Shown here: one piece after another, positions 11,368-23,580 of the stretch
How the letters are laid out: each line of letters begins with the position of its first letter
Position numbering within the stretch: the first letter of the stretch is position 1
NCBI RefSeq assembly: GCF_024586455.1
Contig: NC_065920.1
Span: forward strand, 48,257,824 to 48,321,823
Length of the DNA: 64,000 nt
Direction of reading: 5' to 3'
From: Bactrocera neohumeralis
Taxonomy: Eukaryota > Arthropoda > Insecta > Diptera > Tephritidae
Made by a program: the position numbers and the translations under genes
Notes under the pieces: generated by a model
What the model was told of the DNA's origin: nothing
Seen by the model: only the letters and a program-made list of their open reading frames with translations
Databases searched by the model: none

Positions 11368-13391
11368 CTCCATCCTCCCAATTTGTCGTTCGCTCATAAA
11401 AAAAGAGGCTTATGTCCATTCGTCGAGAGGAATGTTAAAAAACTACAATAGATGTGCTCCTTGCTACTGTGATCTCCTGTGCGAAATTACAGTTCTATAT
11501 CAAGGCAAGTTGCAAGGGTATAAACATACAAAAGACAGGCCTGATAATTAGTGTTTTGAAAGACAAACTGACTGTTGTTGAGAAGTCAACTGTTTTTGGA
11601 TAGTTTAAATACATGTTATCATAACACCGGAGAGAAATCATTTTTCAAATATTTATCCATTTCCATACAAACATATGTCTGTATAGTTATATGTATGAAC
11701 ATACTTAGCCACAAAAGATTTTATGTGACTCATAAAACGTAAACAATGCAACAAAGCCGAATAGGAAATTCGCAAATATTTCAACTAAACCAAAAAAAAG
11801 TCAAACCAAAAGAGTCAGCAAAATCAAATTACCCGAAAATATTTCACATGAATAATGTTTTGTTGCCATGTTAAGCAACTTTCTCCCGCGAAATAAATTA
11901 CTGAGCACAAATTTAGGCAAACGCTGTTAGAATTTCCAAAAAAGAGGTGCGTGTGCCAAATAAGTGGATATGCACTGTAAGGCACTCGCTTATGCGGCAT
12001 TAAAAAGTGAAGTGAAATTATGTCTCTAAATGGAGTAAATGGTTTATAAGTATGTGCGGATGTTAGTATTTATGTGAGAAATTATGCAAATTAGTTTCTG
12101 TGTATTTTAGGTATGTTGGTTTTATCTAACCAGAGCAGAGACTTGAAAATTAAAAATAATTAAGGTAATAATTTGAGGTTGATGGTTTTTTTCAAGATCA
12201 GAGCTACTTTTTAGCAGCCCTACATTCACACTATGAAGTGATCTCTACCATTAAATTGTTATTTACATGAAAGATGTAAGGTTATTTTTAGTCATTATTG
12301 TTTTCAAATATGTTACTTACTGATAGGGCATTCGAAGGCCTCTGTTTTCATTTCCAGTCCAATAACTACAAATTACTAAATTTGTATGGCATTAATATTC
12401 TATAGAGGTTATATTTTTTCAGTAGCTAGGATCTAAGCCTATCCTGAACGGTCTATAATTTGTAAGATACTGAATTATTAGAAACATATATTAGTCACCT
12501 TCGATTCGCCATATCTCTGCTAGTTATAACTCTGCGCTCTTGCCAAAATTTACAAAAATGAATGAAATCATGTTGTCAAGTTGAATTTAATACTAAATAT
12601 CTAGATATTTAGCTCCAGTTATGGTTGTTACATTAATCTTTATCATCGTTTTTCCTGGCAAAAAAGGAAGCGCAGGGTCTCACTGGGAGAGCTATGAATG
12701 GTGGGTCTTTTTGATTGACAAAACTACTAGATATCGATGAATCGTTTGACCCCACCACAAATTTGTTAACTCGGTCAATATCAATCTCAGCTACTTCGTT
12801 AGGTTTGGGTTTGATTCCACCTCGTCTTCCTACATACTTTTTAGATTATTTGCATACGACAAGGAAGGTATGTAACCTCACCGTGCAGAAGGTTATTGTA
12901 TAGTGTACAGTCAGAACACCTATCACCTACGGCAAGTTGTTCAGAGGACTATTTGCGTTCCACTCTGATCCAGAAGAATTTTATAGCCGCATAAGAGAGT
13001 TTATAAAACAAATATTGGAGCGTAAGAGAACTGTCCGCTTTATAAATAACTATTTGGTGTTTTGGTTTATCAATTCAGTTTTGCAATTAACTTCGGTTGC
13101 TTGCATGGCAAATTTGTCTACGATATTTCTAACTGGCTGCCAGGATAACTGGTTTTAATAATTTACTGGAGTATACAATGGAAAATTCTCTAATAAACTC
13201 ATAGTTATTAACTAAATCCCAATTAAAAAAATCAAGTTTACACAACATGATAAATCCTACACTTGAATGTCTATGAGTGTTTCTTCTGGAGACTACAACG
13301 TACATTGAGGCTAATACAAATATTGTGTAAGGCAACTTGTTAGTAGTTTTCATTTTGATTTAAAATTATATCACAATTTTATATTAAGCAG
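11368..13391. other. Intergenic, nothing recognised
   Basis: About 2 kb of AT-rich sequence. Small frames at 12715-12903 and 12937-13158 show no known motif and no start context. They are not called as genes. Confidence 0.4.
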
Positions 13392-15074
13392 GGCGACTGC
13401 CCAGGTCATACTTAAATTATGGAGGGAACACTTCTCCAGCCTGCTGAATGGCAGTGAACGTACAACACCAGGAGAAGGAGAACCCGATTCCCCAATCGAT
13501 GGCGATGGAGCAGACGTTCCATTACCCGACCACGAAGAAGTTCGAATAGCAATTACCCGTCTGAAGAACAACAAAGCGGCGGGGGCCGATGGATTGCCGG
13601 CCGAGCTATTCAAACACGGCGGCGAAGAACTGGTAAGGAGCATGCATCAGCTTCTTTGTAAAATATGGTCGGACGAAAGCATGCCCAACGATTGGAATTT
13701 AAGCGTGCTCTGCCCAATCCACAAAAAGGGAGACCCCACAATCTGCGCCAACTACCGTGGGATAAGCCTCCTCAACATCGCGTATAAGGTTCTATCGAGC
13801 GTATTGTGTGAAAGATTAAAGCCCACGGTCAACAAACTGATTGGACCTTATCAGTGTGGCTTTAGACCTGGCAAATCAACAACCGACCGGATATTCACCA
13901 TGCGCCAAATCTTGGAAAAGACCCGTGAAAGGAGAATCGACACACACCACCTCTTTGTCGATTTCAAAGCTGCTTTTGACAGCATGAAAAGGAGCTGCCT
14001 TTATGCCGCGATGTCTGAATTTGGTATCCCCGCAAAACTAATACGGCTGTGTAAACTGACGTTGAGCAACACCAAAAGCTCCGTCAGGATCGGGAAGGAC
14101 CTCTCCGAGTCGTTCGATACCAAACGAGGTTTCAGACAAGACGACTCTCTATCATGCGATTTCTTCAATCTGTTGCAGGAGAAAATAATTCCAGCTGCAG
14201 AACTAAGCAGAGAAGGTACCATCTTCTATAAGAGTGTACAGTTGCTGGCGTATGCCGATGATATTGATATCATCGGCCTCAACACCCCCGCCGTTAGTTC
14301 TGCTTTCTCCAGGCTGGACAAGGAAGCACAGAAAATGGCTCTGGCAGTGAACGAGGGCAAGACGCCCTATCTCCGTCATCAAACAAACAATCGTCGCACT
14401 CGCGACTTGGCTCCCACGTCACTGGTGACAGTCATAAGTCATTGAAGTTGGAGATAGTTTCGTATATTTGGGAACCAGCATAAACACCACCAACAATGTC
14501 AGCCTGGAAATCCATCGCAGGATTGCTTTTGCCAACAAGTGCTACTTCGTACTGAGTAGGCAAAAGTAAAGTCCTCTCTCGTCGATCAAAAGCCAAACTC
14601 TATAAGTCACTCATAATTCACGTCCTGCTATATGGTGCAGAGGCTTGGGCGATGACAGCAACCGATGAGTCGACGTTACGAGTTTTCGAGAGAAAAGTTC
14701 TGCGAAAGATTTATGGTCCTTTGCGCATTGGCCACGGCGAATATCGCATTCGATGGAACGATGAGCTGTACGAGATATACGACGACATTGACATCGTTCA
14801 GCGAATTAAAAGACAGCGGCTACGCTGGCTAGGTCATGTTGTCCGGACGGACGAAAACACTCCAGCTCTGAAAGTATTCGACACAGTATCCGCCGGGGGA
14901 AGCAGAGGAAGAGGAAGACCTCCACTCCGTTGGAAGGACCAAGTGGAGAACGACCTGGCTTCGCTTGAAATATCCAATTGGCGCCACGTAGCGAAAATAA
15001 GAAACTGTTGTTAACTCGGCCATATTCGCGTAAGCGGTGTCTACGCCAGTAAAGAAGAAGAAGAAAGGCGACTG
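13392..15074 (+). mobile_element. RTE-like LINE, copy B, with 8-bp target-site duplication
   Basis: The element proper (13400-15066) is 5'-truncated and keeps the RT, the C-terminal domain and the true 3' end. That end is GCGTAAGCGGTGTCTACGCC followed by AGTAAAGAAGAAGAAGAA. The direct repeat GGCGACTG at 13392-13399 and 15067-15074 is the target-site duplication and fixes both ends. There is almost no 3' UTR. Confidence 0.85.
13400..15014 (+). pseudogene. RTE reverse transcriptase and C-terminal domain, frameshifted
   Basis: The first frame is open from about 13400 to 14445 and holds the main RT motifs. These are NNKAAGADGLPAELFK, CANYRGISLLN, CGFRPGKSTTD, FVDFKAAFDSM and the catalytic LAYADDIDIIGLN. 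The usual RQGD motif reads RQDD here, a change at a conserved Gly. A frameshift lies near 14385. The second frame (14652-15014) covers the RTE C terminus (RIGHGEYRIRWNDEL, QRLRWLGHVVR, SRGRGRPPLRWKDQ) and stops just before the 3' hairpin. The copy is defective, but it is the best-preserved RT of this family here. Confidence 0.85.
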
Positions 15075-15709
15075 ATATCACCATGCTGGAAAACGGAGCT
15101 AATAACCCAGAGTTAACATTTTTGAGAGCACCGTTTAAATTAAGAGGCAACATTGCTCAAATTATGCATAACACAAATTTTTATATTCAGTTGCATATTG
15201 GCTACTATAATCGCGTTAGTACTCATATTAAGTTAGGGTTTTGCTTTAGTAGCTCGAAAAATCAGTAACGGCCTCTTAACCTAACCTAACTTAACTTAGT
15301 TCGAAGAAAGGGAGTAAATTTAAAGATGTTGAATTTTCTTATTTAAAAAAATTACAGTAAATACAGCGGATCTTAAAAAACCTTTAAAACAGCCTTCCCA
15401 TATGAAATGTTAAACATTAGAGAGATTTTTAAAAAATATAATTAGAAGTTTACGAAACTCTATCTGTTTTTAGTTCTAAGTGTCTCTAAACATTAAAATA
15501 AACAATAAATAATAATTTCATTATCAGTCTAATAGCTTCCGAAATGCAAAAAGAACACTTGTGCTCTACATTGTGTCCTCGTATTCTTATCGGCATAACA
15601 TTCGCTAATCACTGGAAATTTCAAAACTTAGCTTAAATGTAAACAAGGGCCCGATAAGAATCCCATTTGCGATAGATTGCGAGAACACGCTGTAATTTCC
15701 ACTTCCACA
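15075..15709. other. Intergenic, nothing recognised
   Basis: A short CCTAACCTAACTTAAC run at 15276-15296 resembles the CCTAACC strings common near LINE 3' ends in flies. Nothing else was recognised. Confidence 0.35.
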
Positions 15710-16803
15710 TTTTTATACTCACGCAACATGTTGCTACGGAGTATAATAGTTTTGTTCACCTAACGGTGGTATGTATCACATAAAACTAAGCGAGATAGGG
15801 TTATATATATACTTGTATGTATATAAAAGATCAGGATGACGAGACGAGATGAAATACGGGTGACTGACGGATATAACTTATAATTTTACCGCCGAGAAGG
15901 TAAGAGAGAGCTTTGAAGGAGCCGGGTCAAAATCGGACTATAGGCGTGGCACGGCCCACTTTTAGGTGAATTCACATATCTTGAGACCTAACTCAACTAA
16001 ATTTGGTACGTGTCATTCCTCTGACATCTTTATGTTACAGTATGAAATCGGATTGCAGCTACACCAACTTCCTATATATTTAACATAATTTAAATTCCAT
16101 TTGAAACTTTCACAAGACAAAAATGAATTATATAATGGGTTGTCAAAAAAGTCTTGCGGTATTTTTATTGATTTTGTTTTTATTGAAATTGAAATGAATT
16201 TTTGATGACTCATGCCCAGCTCTTGACCGATTTTATCGCAATATTCGACAACAGGCCTTCCGGAGCGTGGCGCACCTTCGACCACCTCTACACCAGAACG
16301 AAAACGTTGAAACCATCGTTGTGCGGTGGAAATGGAAATGTATCGGGTCCATAAACTGCACAAATTTTATTGGCGGCTTGAGATGCATTTTTGCCTTTAT
16401 CGTAGTAGAACTGTAAAATATGCCGTATTTTCTCTTTATTTTGCTCCATGTTTGCGACGCTATAACTCACGAACGACTTAAAAGAAACGACAATCAATCA
16501 AACACGTGTTAGCGCGTGAAATGAGTTTTCCAAGGTATAGCATGACCCGATGCGACGCGATTTCAGCACCAACTAGCGAAAATACCGCGAGACTTTTTTG
16601 ACAAACAAGCCCCGAGGTACTCTGGACCCAGTGCTTCTATTTGAGTTGTGCTTAGAATGAATAAAATTGGGTAGAAATCGCCCTAGACTCCATATAACTA
16701 AGAAGCCTTATGTACTTGAGGCACTCCCCTGGTTTTAATCCTTGCATGTAGCAAAAGTATGAAATGTTCGGTTGCACACGAACTTAGCCCTTCCTTACTT
16801 GTT
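15710..16803 (+). mobile_element. Type III HINE element interrupted by a mariner derivative
   Basis: The left end is TTTTTATACTCACGCAACATG, with the GAGTATAATAG and GTTCACCTAACGG blocks and GATCAGGATGACGAGACGAG. The right end carries a hairpin (GTTCGGTTGCACACGAAC) and the terminal CTTAGCCCTTCCTTACTTG. A mariner derivative (16135-16609) is inserted in the body. Both HINE ends are present, so this is a complete but split copy. Confidence 0.75.
16135..16609 (-). pseudogene. Mariner derivative, copy 2
   Basis: The left TIR at 16135 is ATGGGTTGTCAAAAAAGTC, preceded by TA. The right TIR is TACCGCGAGACTTTTTTGAC, with a decayed outermost few bases. On the minus strand the transposase starts MEQNKEKIRHILQFYYDKGK and continues through the first HTH (NASQAANKICAVYGPDT). 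It then jumps to the 3' end with no catalytic domain. The deletion is of the same kind as in copies 1 and 3. It is nested in the type III HINE element. Confidence 0.8.
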
Positions 16804-17239
16804 TCAAGTAATAATTTATACCGAATTTTGGGAACGCAATAAAGCTTTCATAGTTGTTTACATACAAGTTTATAATCTCTGCACTTTATTACGCTAAAAA
16901 AAAGAGATAATGGTTTGAAATGTTAATTCATGAAAGTAGTTTTTGCTGTTATTTCTGCTTTCATATTTAATTTACTGACAACAAAACTGCACAGATAATT
17001 TACAAGTGTAACAGCTTACATACTTGTATATATGTTTACATATCTAAATACCTATGCAAATATATACATATACATATATATATACATATGTTTATTTTGT
17101 TGTGTGAAGTCGTAACTGCAACCCTTTGGAAAATCAAATTTACTTTAACTCCGATAACAGAGCGGCAATGCTGACCTCATTCTCGTTTTAATAATAGGTT
17201 GGGAACGGGTTGAAACCCCGCTGTCTTCACACCGTTTGA
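16804..17239. other. Intergenic, nothing recognised
   Basis: AT-rich sequence with a TATACATA microsatellite at 17025-17095. Confidence 0.4.
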
Positions 17240-18070
17240 TACTGGATGGTTGGACTTTATGTGAATAGATCCTGAGATGTCTTAGCTATCCGTAACAGTA
17301 AAATTATGCCGGTGGCCACAAATCTAAGTTGTTTATAAGATGTAGAATCATCTTGGCATTTTTGGATCTGGATAGATTTCGTAAAATTGAAGTTGGGATC
17401 GGTTTTCACAAGAAAAATGATTCGTCATAGGAACAAATGATGTAGGTTAGGTAAATGCATATGAGCATCCCAATCAAGATTCTGGAGCTTACTATTGACG
17501 CAGGGCATACGCCATTGTCGTGTTGAAACACAATTCCTTTCCGATTACTTTCTTCAGACGATCCAATTAATGACAATATACGTCAGGATTAAGAGTTTGG
17601 AAAATCAAAGTTTGTTTGTAGGGAGCGGCTAATAATAGTTGATTTCCTTACAATAGTTAGTACCAAACATACAGGTAACCCTATCTGACAGTCAATCCTA
17701 GATTGGCTACCATTTGTTGCGGCTTACCATAACCATTATCGCTTCACATTGTCGTAAGTGAGGCCATTTTTCAGCACTAACGACCAACCGTTTCAGAAAT
17801 TAATCGATTTATTTCCGATTCAGCAACGGATCGCAGTTAGATCGCGGTCCATTATCTATTAACTCGGGAGGTACCCATACAACTGGCTTCTTTTTGTAAC
17901 CAGTTTTATTTAAATTATTCCGAACGATTGTATATGCAAAGTTTAGATCCTCGGCAATCGAGCGCTTATAAGGTAGTCGAAATCGTAGATTTCCATTGAC
18001 CTATCGATATTTTCAATAATTGCCCTTCTAGAGCGTGGTACATCTTGGCGCGTGATTTGCTGTTACACAT
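17240..18070 (-). pseudogene. Decayed mariner transposase (irritans/mauritiana-like)
   Basis: Minus-strand frames, with several shifts, show a recognisable series. It runs SRRAIIENIDRSMEI, KKPVVWVPPELID, DKFLKRLVVSAEKWPHL and NRKGIVFQHDN. These match the linker (VWVPHEL), the first catalytic block (usually TGDEKW, here SAEKW, so the Asp is lost) and the second (HDN). The copy has no open frame longer than a few dozen residues and no visible TIRs. It is an old relic of a mariner different from the other families in the window. Confidence 0.65.
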
Positions 18071-18224
18071 AAGATCCATAAAGACTATTCACATTTTCAT
18101 TTGCTGGTGTCTATCTTGACGAGTGCTCACACAATACGAAGTCAAGCAATCACAGAAATATCTGAAAAGATTGTTTAGCATGAAACCTTATCTTTCTAAC
18201 GCCATATTTTGTAACGCGATTGCA

Positions 18225-19920
18225 CTTATACATCGATTATATATATATATGCAAAGTTCTCCTTTAGTTTTTTTTAGAAAGTTTGCACACTTTCTTTTCT
18301 CACCAAGAATCTGTTTATTTGTCGAAACCACGGATATCGAACTGCTTTAGCGTATAACTGAATGATCGCAATCAAGTCAAGCCTTTTAATTTCGAGATAT
18401 CTGCAAGATATGGTTGGCATGGGTTTTGGAAAATGATATTAACTCTGAAGAAATTGTTCAAATCGGATCACTAAAGTATATTGCTGCAATATAAACTGAA
18501 CTATCGGAATCAAGGCTTGCATGGTACACTTTTTTATTTGGCGAGGTATTTTCACAAAACTTAGCATGAGTAATTGCCTAAGGTATAAATGCAATCTCTG
18601 AAGAAATTGTTTAGATCGGACAACTATAAGATATAGCTGTCATACAAACTGACCGATCGAACTCAAGTCCTTCTATGGTACACTTTTTTATTTGACGAGC
18701 TATTTTCACGAAATTTGTGATAGATTATTATTCAATTCATCGCTACAATCTCTGAAGAAATTGTTTAATTTGGACCACTATAGCATATATGTAGGTGCCA
18801 TATAAACTCACCCATGCAAATCAAGATAAATAGCTTTTTATACTCTTCGCAACAAAGTTGCTAAGGAGAGTATTATAGTTTTGTTCACATAACGGTTGTT
18901 TGTAAGTCCTAAAACTAAAAGAGTCAGATATAAGGTTATATATATACCAAAATGATCAGGGTGACGAGTAGAGCTGAAATCCGGATGTCCGTCTGTCCGT
19001 ATGTCCGTCCGTCTGTCCGTGCAAGCGGTAACTTGAGTAAAAATTGAGATATCATGACGAAACTTGGTGCACGTATTTCTAGGCTCCATAAGAAGGTTAA
19101 GTTCGAAGAAAAATCGGCCAAAACCTATACAGTGTCATAACTAAGCCATAAATAAAGATATTAAAGTGAAATTTGACACTTGGAAAAGTGGGCGTGACCC
19201 CGCCCCCTACTAAGTTTTTTGTACATATCTCGGAAACTACTATAGCTATGTCAACCAAAGTTTATAGAGTCGTTTCCTTCAGGCATTTCCATATACAGTT
19301 CAAAAATGGAAGAAATCGGATAATAACCACGCCCACCTCCCATACAAAGGTTATGTTGAAAATCACTAAAAGTGCGTTAACCGACTAAAAAAAAACGTCA
19401 GAAACACTAAATTTCACGGAAGAAATGGCAGAAGGAAGCTGCATCCAGGCTTTTTTTTAAAAATTGAAAATGGGCGTGGCCTCGCCCACTTATGGACCAA
19501 AAACCATATCTCAGGAACTACTCAACCGATTTCAATGAAATTCGGTATATAATATTTTCTTAACACGCTGATGACATGTACGAAATATGGGTGAAGTCGG
19601 TTCACAACCACGCCTTCTTCCAATATAACGCTATTTTGAATTCCATCTGATGCCTTCTCTGTATAATATATATATGCATTAGGAACCAATGATGATAGCG
19701 GAGTAAAACTTTACACAAATACGGTATTTGAAAAATATGTAAATGACGGATAATGAAATCTCGATTATCACTTTATCATGAGAGAGTATAAAATGTTCGG
19801 TGACACCCGAACTTAGCCCTTCCTTACTTGTTATATCCTATTATGCGTTTTATGCTTTAAAAAATGCACCTACGAAGGGTATTCTAGTTTTGGTGCAGTC
19901 CAAGTTACTTATTTCTTGTT
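18225..19920 (+). mobile_element. Type II HINE element split by a type I HINE insertion
   Basis: The left part (about 18225-18834) holds three diverged type II monomers and the TTTGTCGAAACCACGGATATC block. The right part (19833-19920) resumes with the type II 3' end: AAAATGCACCTACGAAGGGT, a decayed hairpin and TTACTTATTTCTTGTTT. Between them lies a full type I element. The type II copy is therefore older than the type I copy. Confidence 0.7.
18835..19832 (+). mobile_element. Type I HINE element, complete copy 1
   Basis: The left end is TTTTTATACTCTTCGCAACA, with an inner hairpin (GCAACAAAGTTGC). A GATCAGGGTGACGAGTAGAG block and a GTCY tract (18985-19020) follow. The right end has AGAGTATAAAATGTTCGG, an imperfect stem GTTCGG/CCGAAC and the terminal CCCTTCCTTACTTGTT. 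Subterminal inverted repeats (TACTCTCGC against GCGAGAGTA in intact copies) and T-T insertion agree with Helentron-derived elements. Frames that read through the GTCY tract are artefacts of the repeat. Confidence 0.8.
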
Positions 19921-20910
19921 TAGTTTCACATATGTCCTATTGTATATTTTTCCTACTGGGTATTTAAACAAGCACATAAACTTTATTATCGCTCGATTTT
20001 TTGCTAGTTTGTTAATTAAGTAAACTTGGAAATCTTTTTATAACGATTAAGCAATTTCATTTATATAGACATTCGTAAATGCATATACCTATGTATGTGT
20101 ATGTATCTGTGTATTTGTGTAAACAATTGCACCTGTGTGCGCTTATGCGCTCATTATTTGTAATTTTACTATTTGCATGAGTATTATTTCGGGAAAATAT
20201 TTGTAAACTGATTATCTTTGCTGTTTATTGTTCTATTTCACACATACAGTATATTTACATATGCATGTATGTGTGCACGTAAAATGCATTTGTAGGTGGA
20301 ACTTCTACAAGATGCCCCTTTTGTTTATTGCTGCTAAACTTGGCTGTCGGAACTCAATTGAAGCACAAAAAAATTACTATTGTCCTCTTTTGAATTCAAA
20401 TGATATTCCTCTAATTAATTATAGATACTTATGTATATATATACAAACACCAGTATATATATGTACATATGTGGTTTTTAGCAGGAAAAGTAATATCTGA
20501 TTTTCCCATAATTTTCATAGAATTTTCAACAGTTAAATTGAAACAAGCAATTTACTCAAGAGCGCATTAATTAAGTGCGAAGCATTGTCGCATATTAAAA
20601 ATGTGCGGATAAATTGGAAAGAGATCAATGATAATAAATAATTGGTTGCATGTGTTTGTAAGTATAGAAGTGAGTTTTCCATCTTGAATGTGTTTAAAAA
20701 GTCGACTTGAGTGGTTTCGAAAAAAATCGAGCTGTCAAGTGCAATTAACATACATTTATGCAGGTATGTATGGAAACTACTGCTTGCCTACGTATTTTAT
20801 ATTTTTCACTATTACATTATATTATCGAATAAATATTAAAATATCTAATTTTTAAATATAATAAATTTTGCTGTGAGCTCTAATAATATTTATAAACTTA
20901 TGAAATAAAG
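19921..20910. other. Intergenic, nothing recognised
   Basis: AT-rich sequence with TATG/TACA microsatellites (20085-20115, 20245-20280). No motif-bearing frame was found. Confidence 0.4.
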
Positions 20911-20939
20911 GGGGATCAATTTCGAGGTTATTTACTTTT

Positions 20940-21739
20940 TTATAGAAAACTTCTTCTTCTTAATTGGCGTAGACACCGCCTATGCGATTATAGCCGAGTT
21001 AACAACAGCGCGCCAGTCGTTTCTTCTTTTCGCTACGTGGCGCCAATTGGATATTCCAAGCGAAGCCAGGTCCTTCTCCACTTGGTCCTTCCAACGGAGT
21101 GGAGGTCTTCCTCTTCCTCTGCTTCCCCGGCGGGTACTGCGTCGAATACTTTCAGAGCTGGAGTGTTTTCATCCATCGGACAACATGACCTAGCCAGCGT
21201 AGCCGCTGTCTTTTAATTCGCTGAACTATGTCAATGTTGTCGTATATCTCGTACAGCTCATCGTTCCATCGAATGCGATATTCGCCGTGGCCAATGCGCA
21301 AAGGACCATAAATCTTTCGCAGAACTTTTCTCTTGAAAACTCTCAACGTCGACTCATCAGTTGATGTCATCGTCCAAGCCTCTGCACCATATAGCAGGAC
21401 GGGAATTATGAGTGACTTATAGAATTTGGTTTTTGTTTGTCGAGAGAGGGCTTTGCTTCTCAATTGCCTACTCAGTCCGAAGTAGCACCTGTTGGCAAGA
21501 GTTATCCTGCGTTGGATTTCTAGGCTGACATTGTTGGTGGTGTTTACGCTGGTTCCAAGATAGACAAAATTATCTAATTCAAAGTTATGACTGTCAACAG
21601 TGACGTGATTGCCAAGTCGCGAGTGCGACGAATGTTTGTTTGATGACAGGAGATATTTCGTCTTGCCCTCGTTCACTGCCAGACCCATTGGTTTTGCTTC
21701 CTTGTCCAGTCTGGAGAAAGCAGAACTTATAGAAAACTT
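20940..21739 (-). mobile_element. RTE-like LINE, copy C, with 13-bp target-site duplication
   Basis: The insertion is severely 5'-truncated. It covers the C-terminal third of the ORF and the 3' end, with the GAA tail (as TTCTTCTTC) at 20953. TTATAGAAAACTT occurs at both 20940-20952 and 21727-21739. Removing the insertion plus one repeat restores continuous mariner sequence, so the RTE copy landed in an existing mariner. Confidence 0.9.
21010..21726 (-). pseudogene. RTE C-terminal domain fragment
   Basis: The frame at 21688-21152 shows MGLAVNEGKTKYLLSS, NFVYLGTSVNTTNNVSLEI, IIPVLLYGAEAWTMT, YGPLRIGHGEYRIRWNDE and LRWLGHVVRW. It loses phase near 21180, and the conserved RGRPPLRW segment follows in another frame. 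This is the region downstream of the RT palm in RTE/BovB-like elements. The RT catalytic motifs are absent through 5' truncation. Confidence 0.8.
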
Positions 21740-22235
21740 AGAAACTTCAAATTTAATGGGGAATGCTTGTTAGTATTCGAAAGAATATCGCTTTCAAATA
21801 AGGCCGCGGCTACGTTTCACATGGTCCATCCATTGAGTCCAATTTTCGATGACTCGTTCGACCATTTCGACTTGTAGTAATTGGCGAATAACACTCGTGA
21901 AGTTTTGTTCCAAGGCCTCATCCGAAGCGGGACGTATACTTTAGACTTTACATATCCCCACAGGAAAAAGTCTAACGGTGTGATATCATGCGTTTTGGGT
22001 GGGCAATTGACCGGCCTTAAACGTCAAATTATCTGCTCACCGAAGTGTTGTCTCAACAAATCCATTGATTGATGCGATGTGTGTGAAGTGGTGCCGTCTT
22101 GTTGAAAACAAAAGTCGCCGAGATCACGCGCTTCAATTTCAGGCATCAAATAGTCCGTTATCGTGCGATAAAGATCGCCATTGACAGTTACGTTCTCACC
22201 GGCAGCATTTTTGAAGAACTAAGGACCGATGATTC

Positions 22236-22425
22236 TTTCGAACCCTGAACAGGATTGTCCCTATCCTTTTGAGATACCGATATATTGCCTACAACCCTTT
22301 TCCTCTAAGAAGCTACTTATTTGTCAAAACTGCAGTTATCGAACCACTATTGGATAAAACTGCGATATAAACTGATCGATCAAAATCAAAATCAAAACGA
22401 TTTTATACTCTTTTATGCCATACGA
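22236..22425 (+). repeat. Type II HINE fragment
   Basis: It starts with the element-end string ACCCTGAACAGGATTGTCC and then has the AAGAAGCTACTTATTTGTC and TATCGAACCACTATTGGAT blocks of the internal monomer. The GTCY tract and the 3' end are missing. It abuts the mariner fragment directly. Confidence 0.6.
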
Positions 22426-22719
22426 AATGCATAAATTCAACTCAGAGACCAACTATTTACTTTTTCGATTTAATTTTCTGCTGTAGATGAAAATACAGGG
22501 AGAGTGTCGGTGCCAAAATTGGTGGAATGGACCTACGTCTTCTCTCTCCCTTACGGTAGGTAGATAGGTAGAGTGACTGTCCCACGACGCACCTAGGCCT
22601 TTAGGAAGCCCATTGTGAAATAAGGTAACTATTAGATAATAAATTAGTCGAAACAGGACACAAAGATGTTTTGTAAACAGTCTACATTTATATCAACTTC
22701 CTTCTTATAACGGATGTTT

Positions 22720-23580
22720 TTTTTTTAATAATGAACATACTTACTCCGGAGCAATGTTTATAAATCGTGCAAACTTAATACCAAATTATTGGTTCGGTTT
22801 ACGCGGCGCATACGACCAGTATTCGGTCGACACAATCATCCAGCAGAGTCGGTAATTCAAGCAACCATGAATCGGTTTTGCACCACGTAGATAATGCGCG
22901 TCCTACGAGGCGCCAGATAGTCAGCACCAAAGACGCTATTGCTGCTGTGGAGCAGAGTATCGAAGAAGACACGAATGAATACATCCAAAATCTCGCGCAA
23001 TACCATAATTGGAGCTGTAGCACTATCACTTTATGGAAGATTTAGTTAAGGGATCTTGCTTTGCGGGCTAACGAAATCCAACTCGTGCAGTTCGGTGCAT
23101 TTGGAATGATGATAGTCCACAAGCCATTGTTGAGACGGCGCAACAACCTCAAAAAGTCACTGTTTGGTGCGCTTTAAGGTCAGAGGGAGTCACTAGTCCA
23201 CATTTATTCAAAAATGAAGCCGACCATACTGTTTCTGTCGATGGGGCACGTTAAAGAGCCATGATTACTGACCTTTTCATGCCCGATTTAGAGGATGTTG
23301 ATGTGAATAATCTTTGGTTCTAAGAAATTGACTCTACATGGCATACAGTCAACGAAACAAACAATTTATTGAAGAAATATTTTGTTGGGTGCATTATCTC
23401 TCATCGTGGACCTGTGGCATGGTCTGCAAGATTGTGCCTTTTAACACCGCTAAACTATTTTTTTGGGGTTATGTGAATCCCCTTGTCTACGTAGACAAGA
23501 CCAAGACGATTGACGACTTGGTAGTGAATATTGGGCACCGCGGCCCCAATTTCCGTTTATAACGAAAAAATATACAAAAA
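22720..23580 (+). pseudogene. Decayed DD41D mariner transposase, second subfamily
   Basis: Plus-strand frames contain a damaged HTH start (LTPEQCL) and a linker with ARPTRRQIVSTKDAIAAVEQ. A catalytic core follows (VTVWCALRSEGVTSPHLFKN, then LWFQE), and it ends in LTPLNYFF and WGYVNPLVYVDKTKTIDDL. The third catalytic Asp of the family's TPLDFF motif is Asn here. Stops and shifts break every part. It differs from the copies at 20911, 28679 and 62038, so it represents a separate subfamily. Confidence 0.65.

Larger units (their letters stand above)
20911..22240 (-). pseudogene. DD41D (rosa-like) mariner C-terminal fragment, split by an RTE insertion
   Basis: The outer end at about 20911 (GGGGGATCAATTTCG) is a diverged form of the DD41D mariner end at 29884. 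Sequence 21740-22240 on the minus strand encodes the transposase C-terminal half. It holds the QQDG-type second catalytic block, a HTSHQSMDLLRQHFGEQI-like helix, then DITPLDFFLWGYVKSKVYV with the third catalytic Asp. The N-terminal half is missing beyond about 22240. RTE copy C (20953-21726) interrupts the terminal region. Confidence 0.75.

Noticed and set aside
12715..13158. Two adjacent small plus frames as a possible gene
   Set aside because: No recognisable motif. The second frame lacks an ATG, and composition does not differ from the surroundings.
15276..15296. CCTAACC-type run as a telomere-like repeat
   Set aside because: Too short and imperfect. Such strings are common at fly LINE 3' ends, and dipteran telomeres generally lack such repeats.
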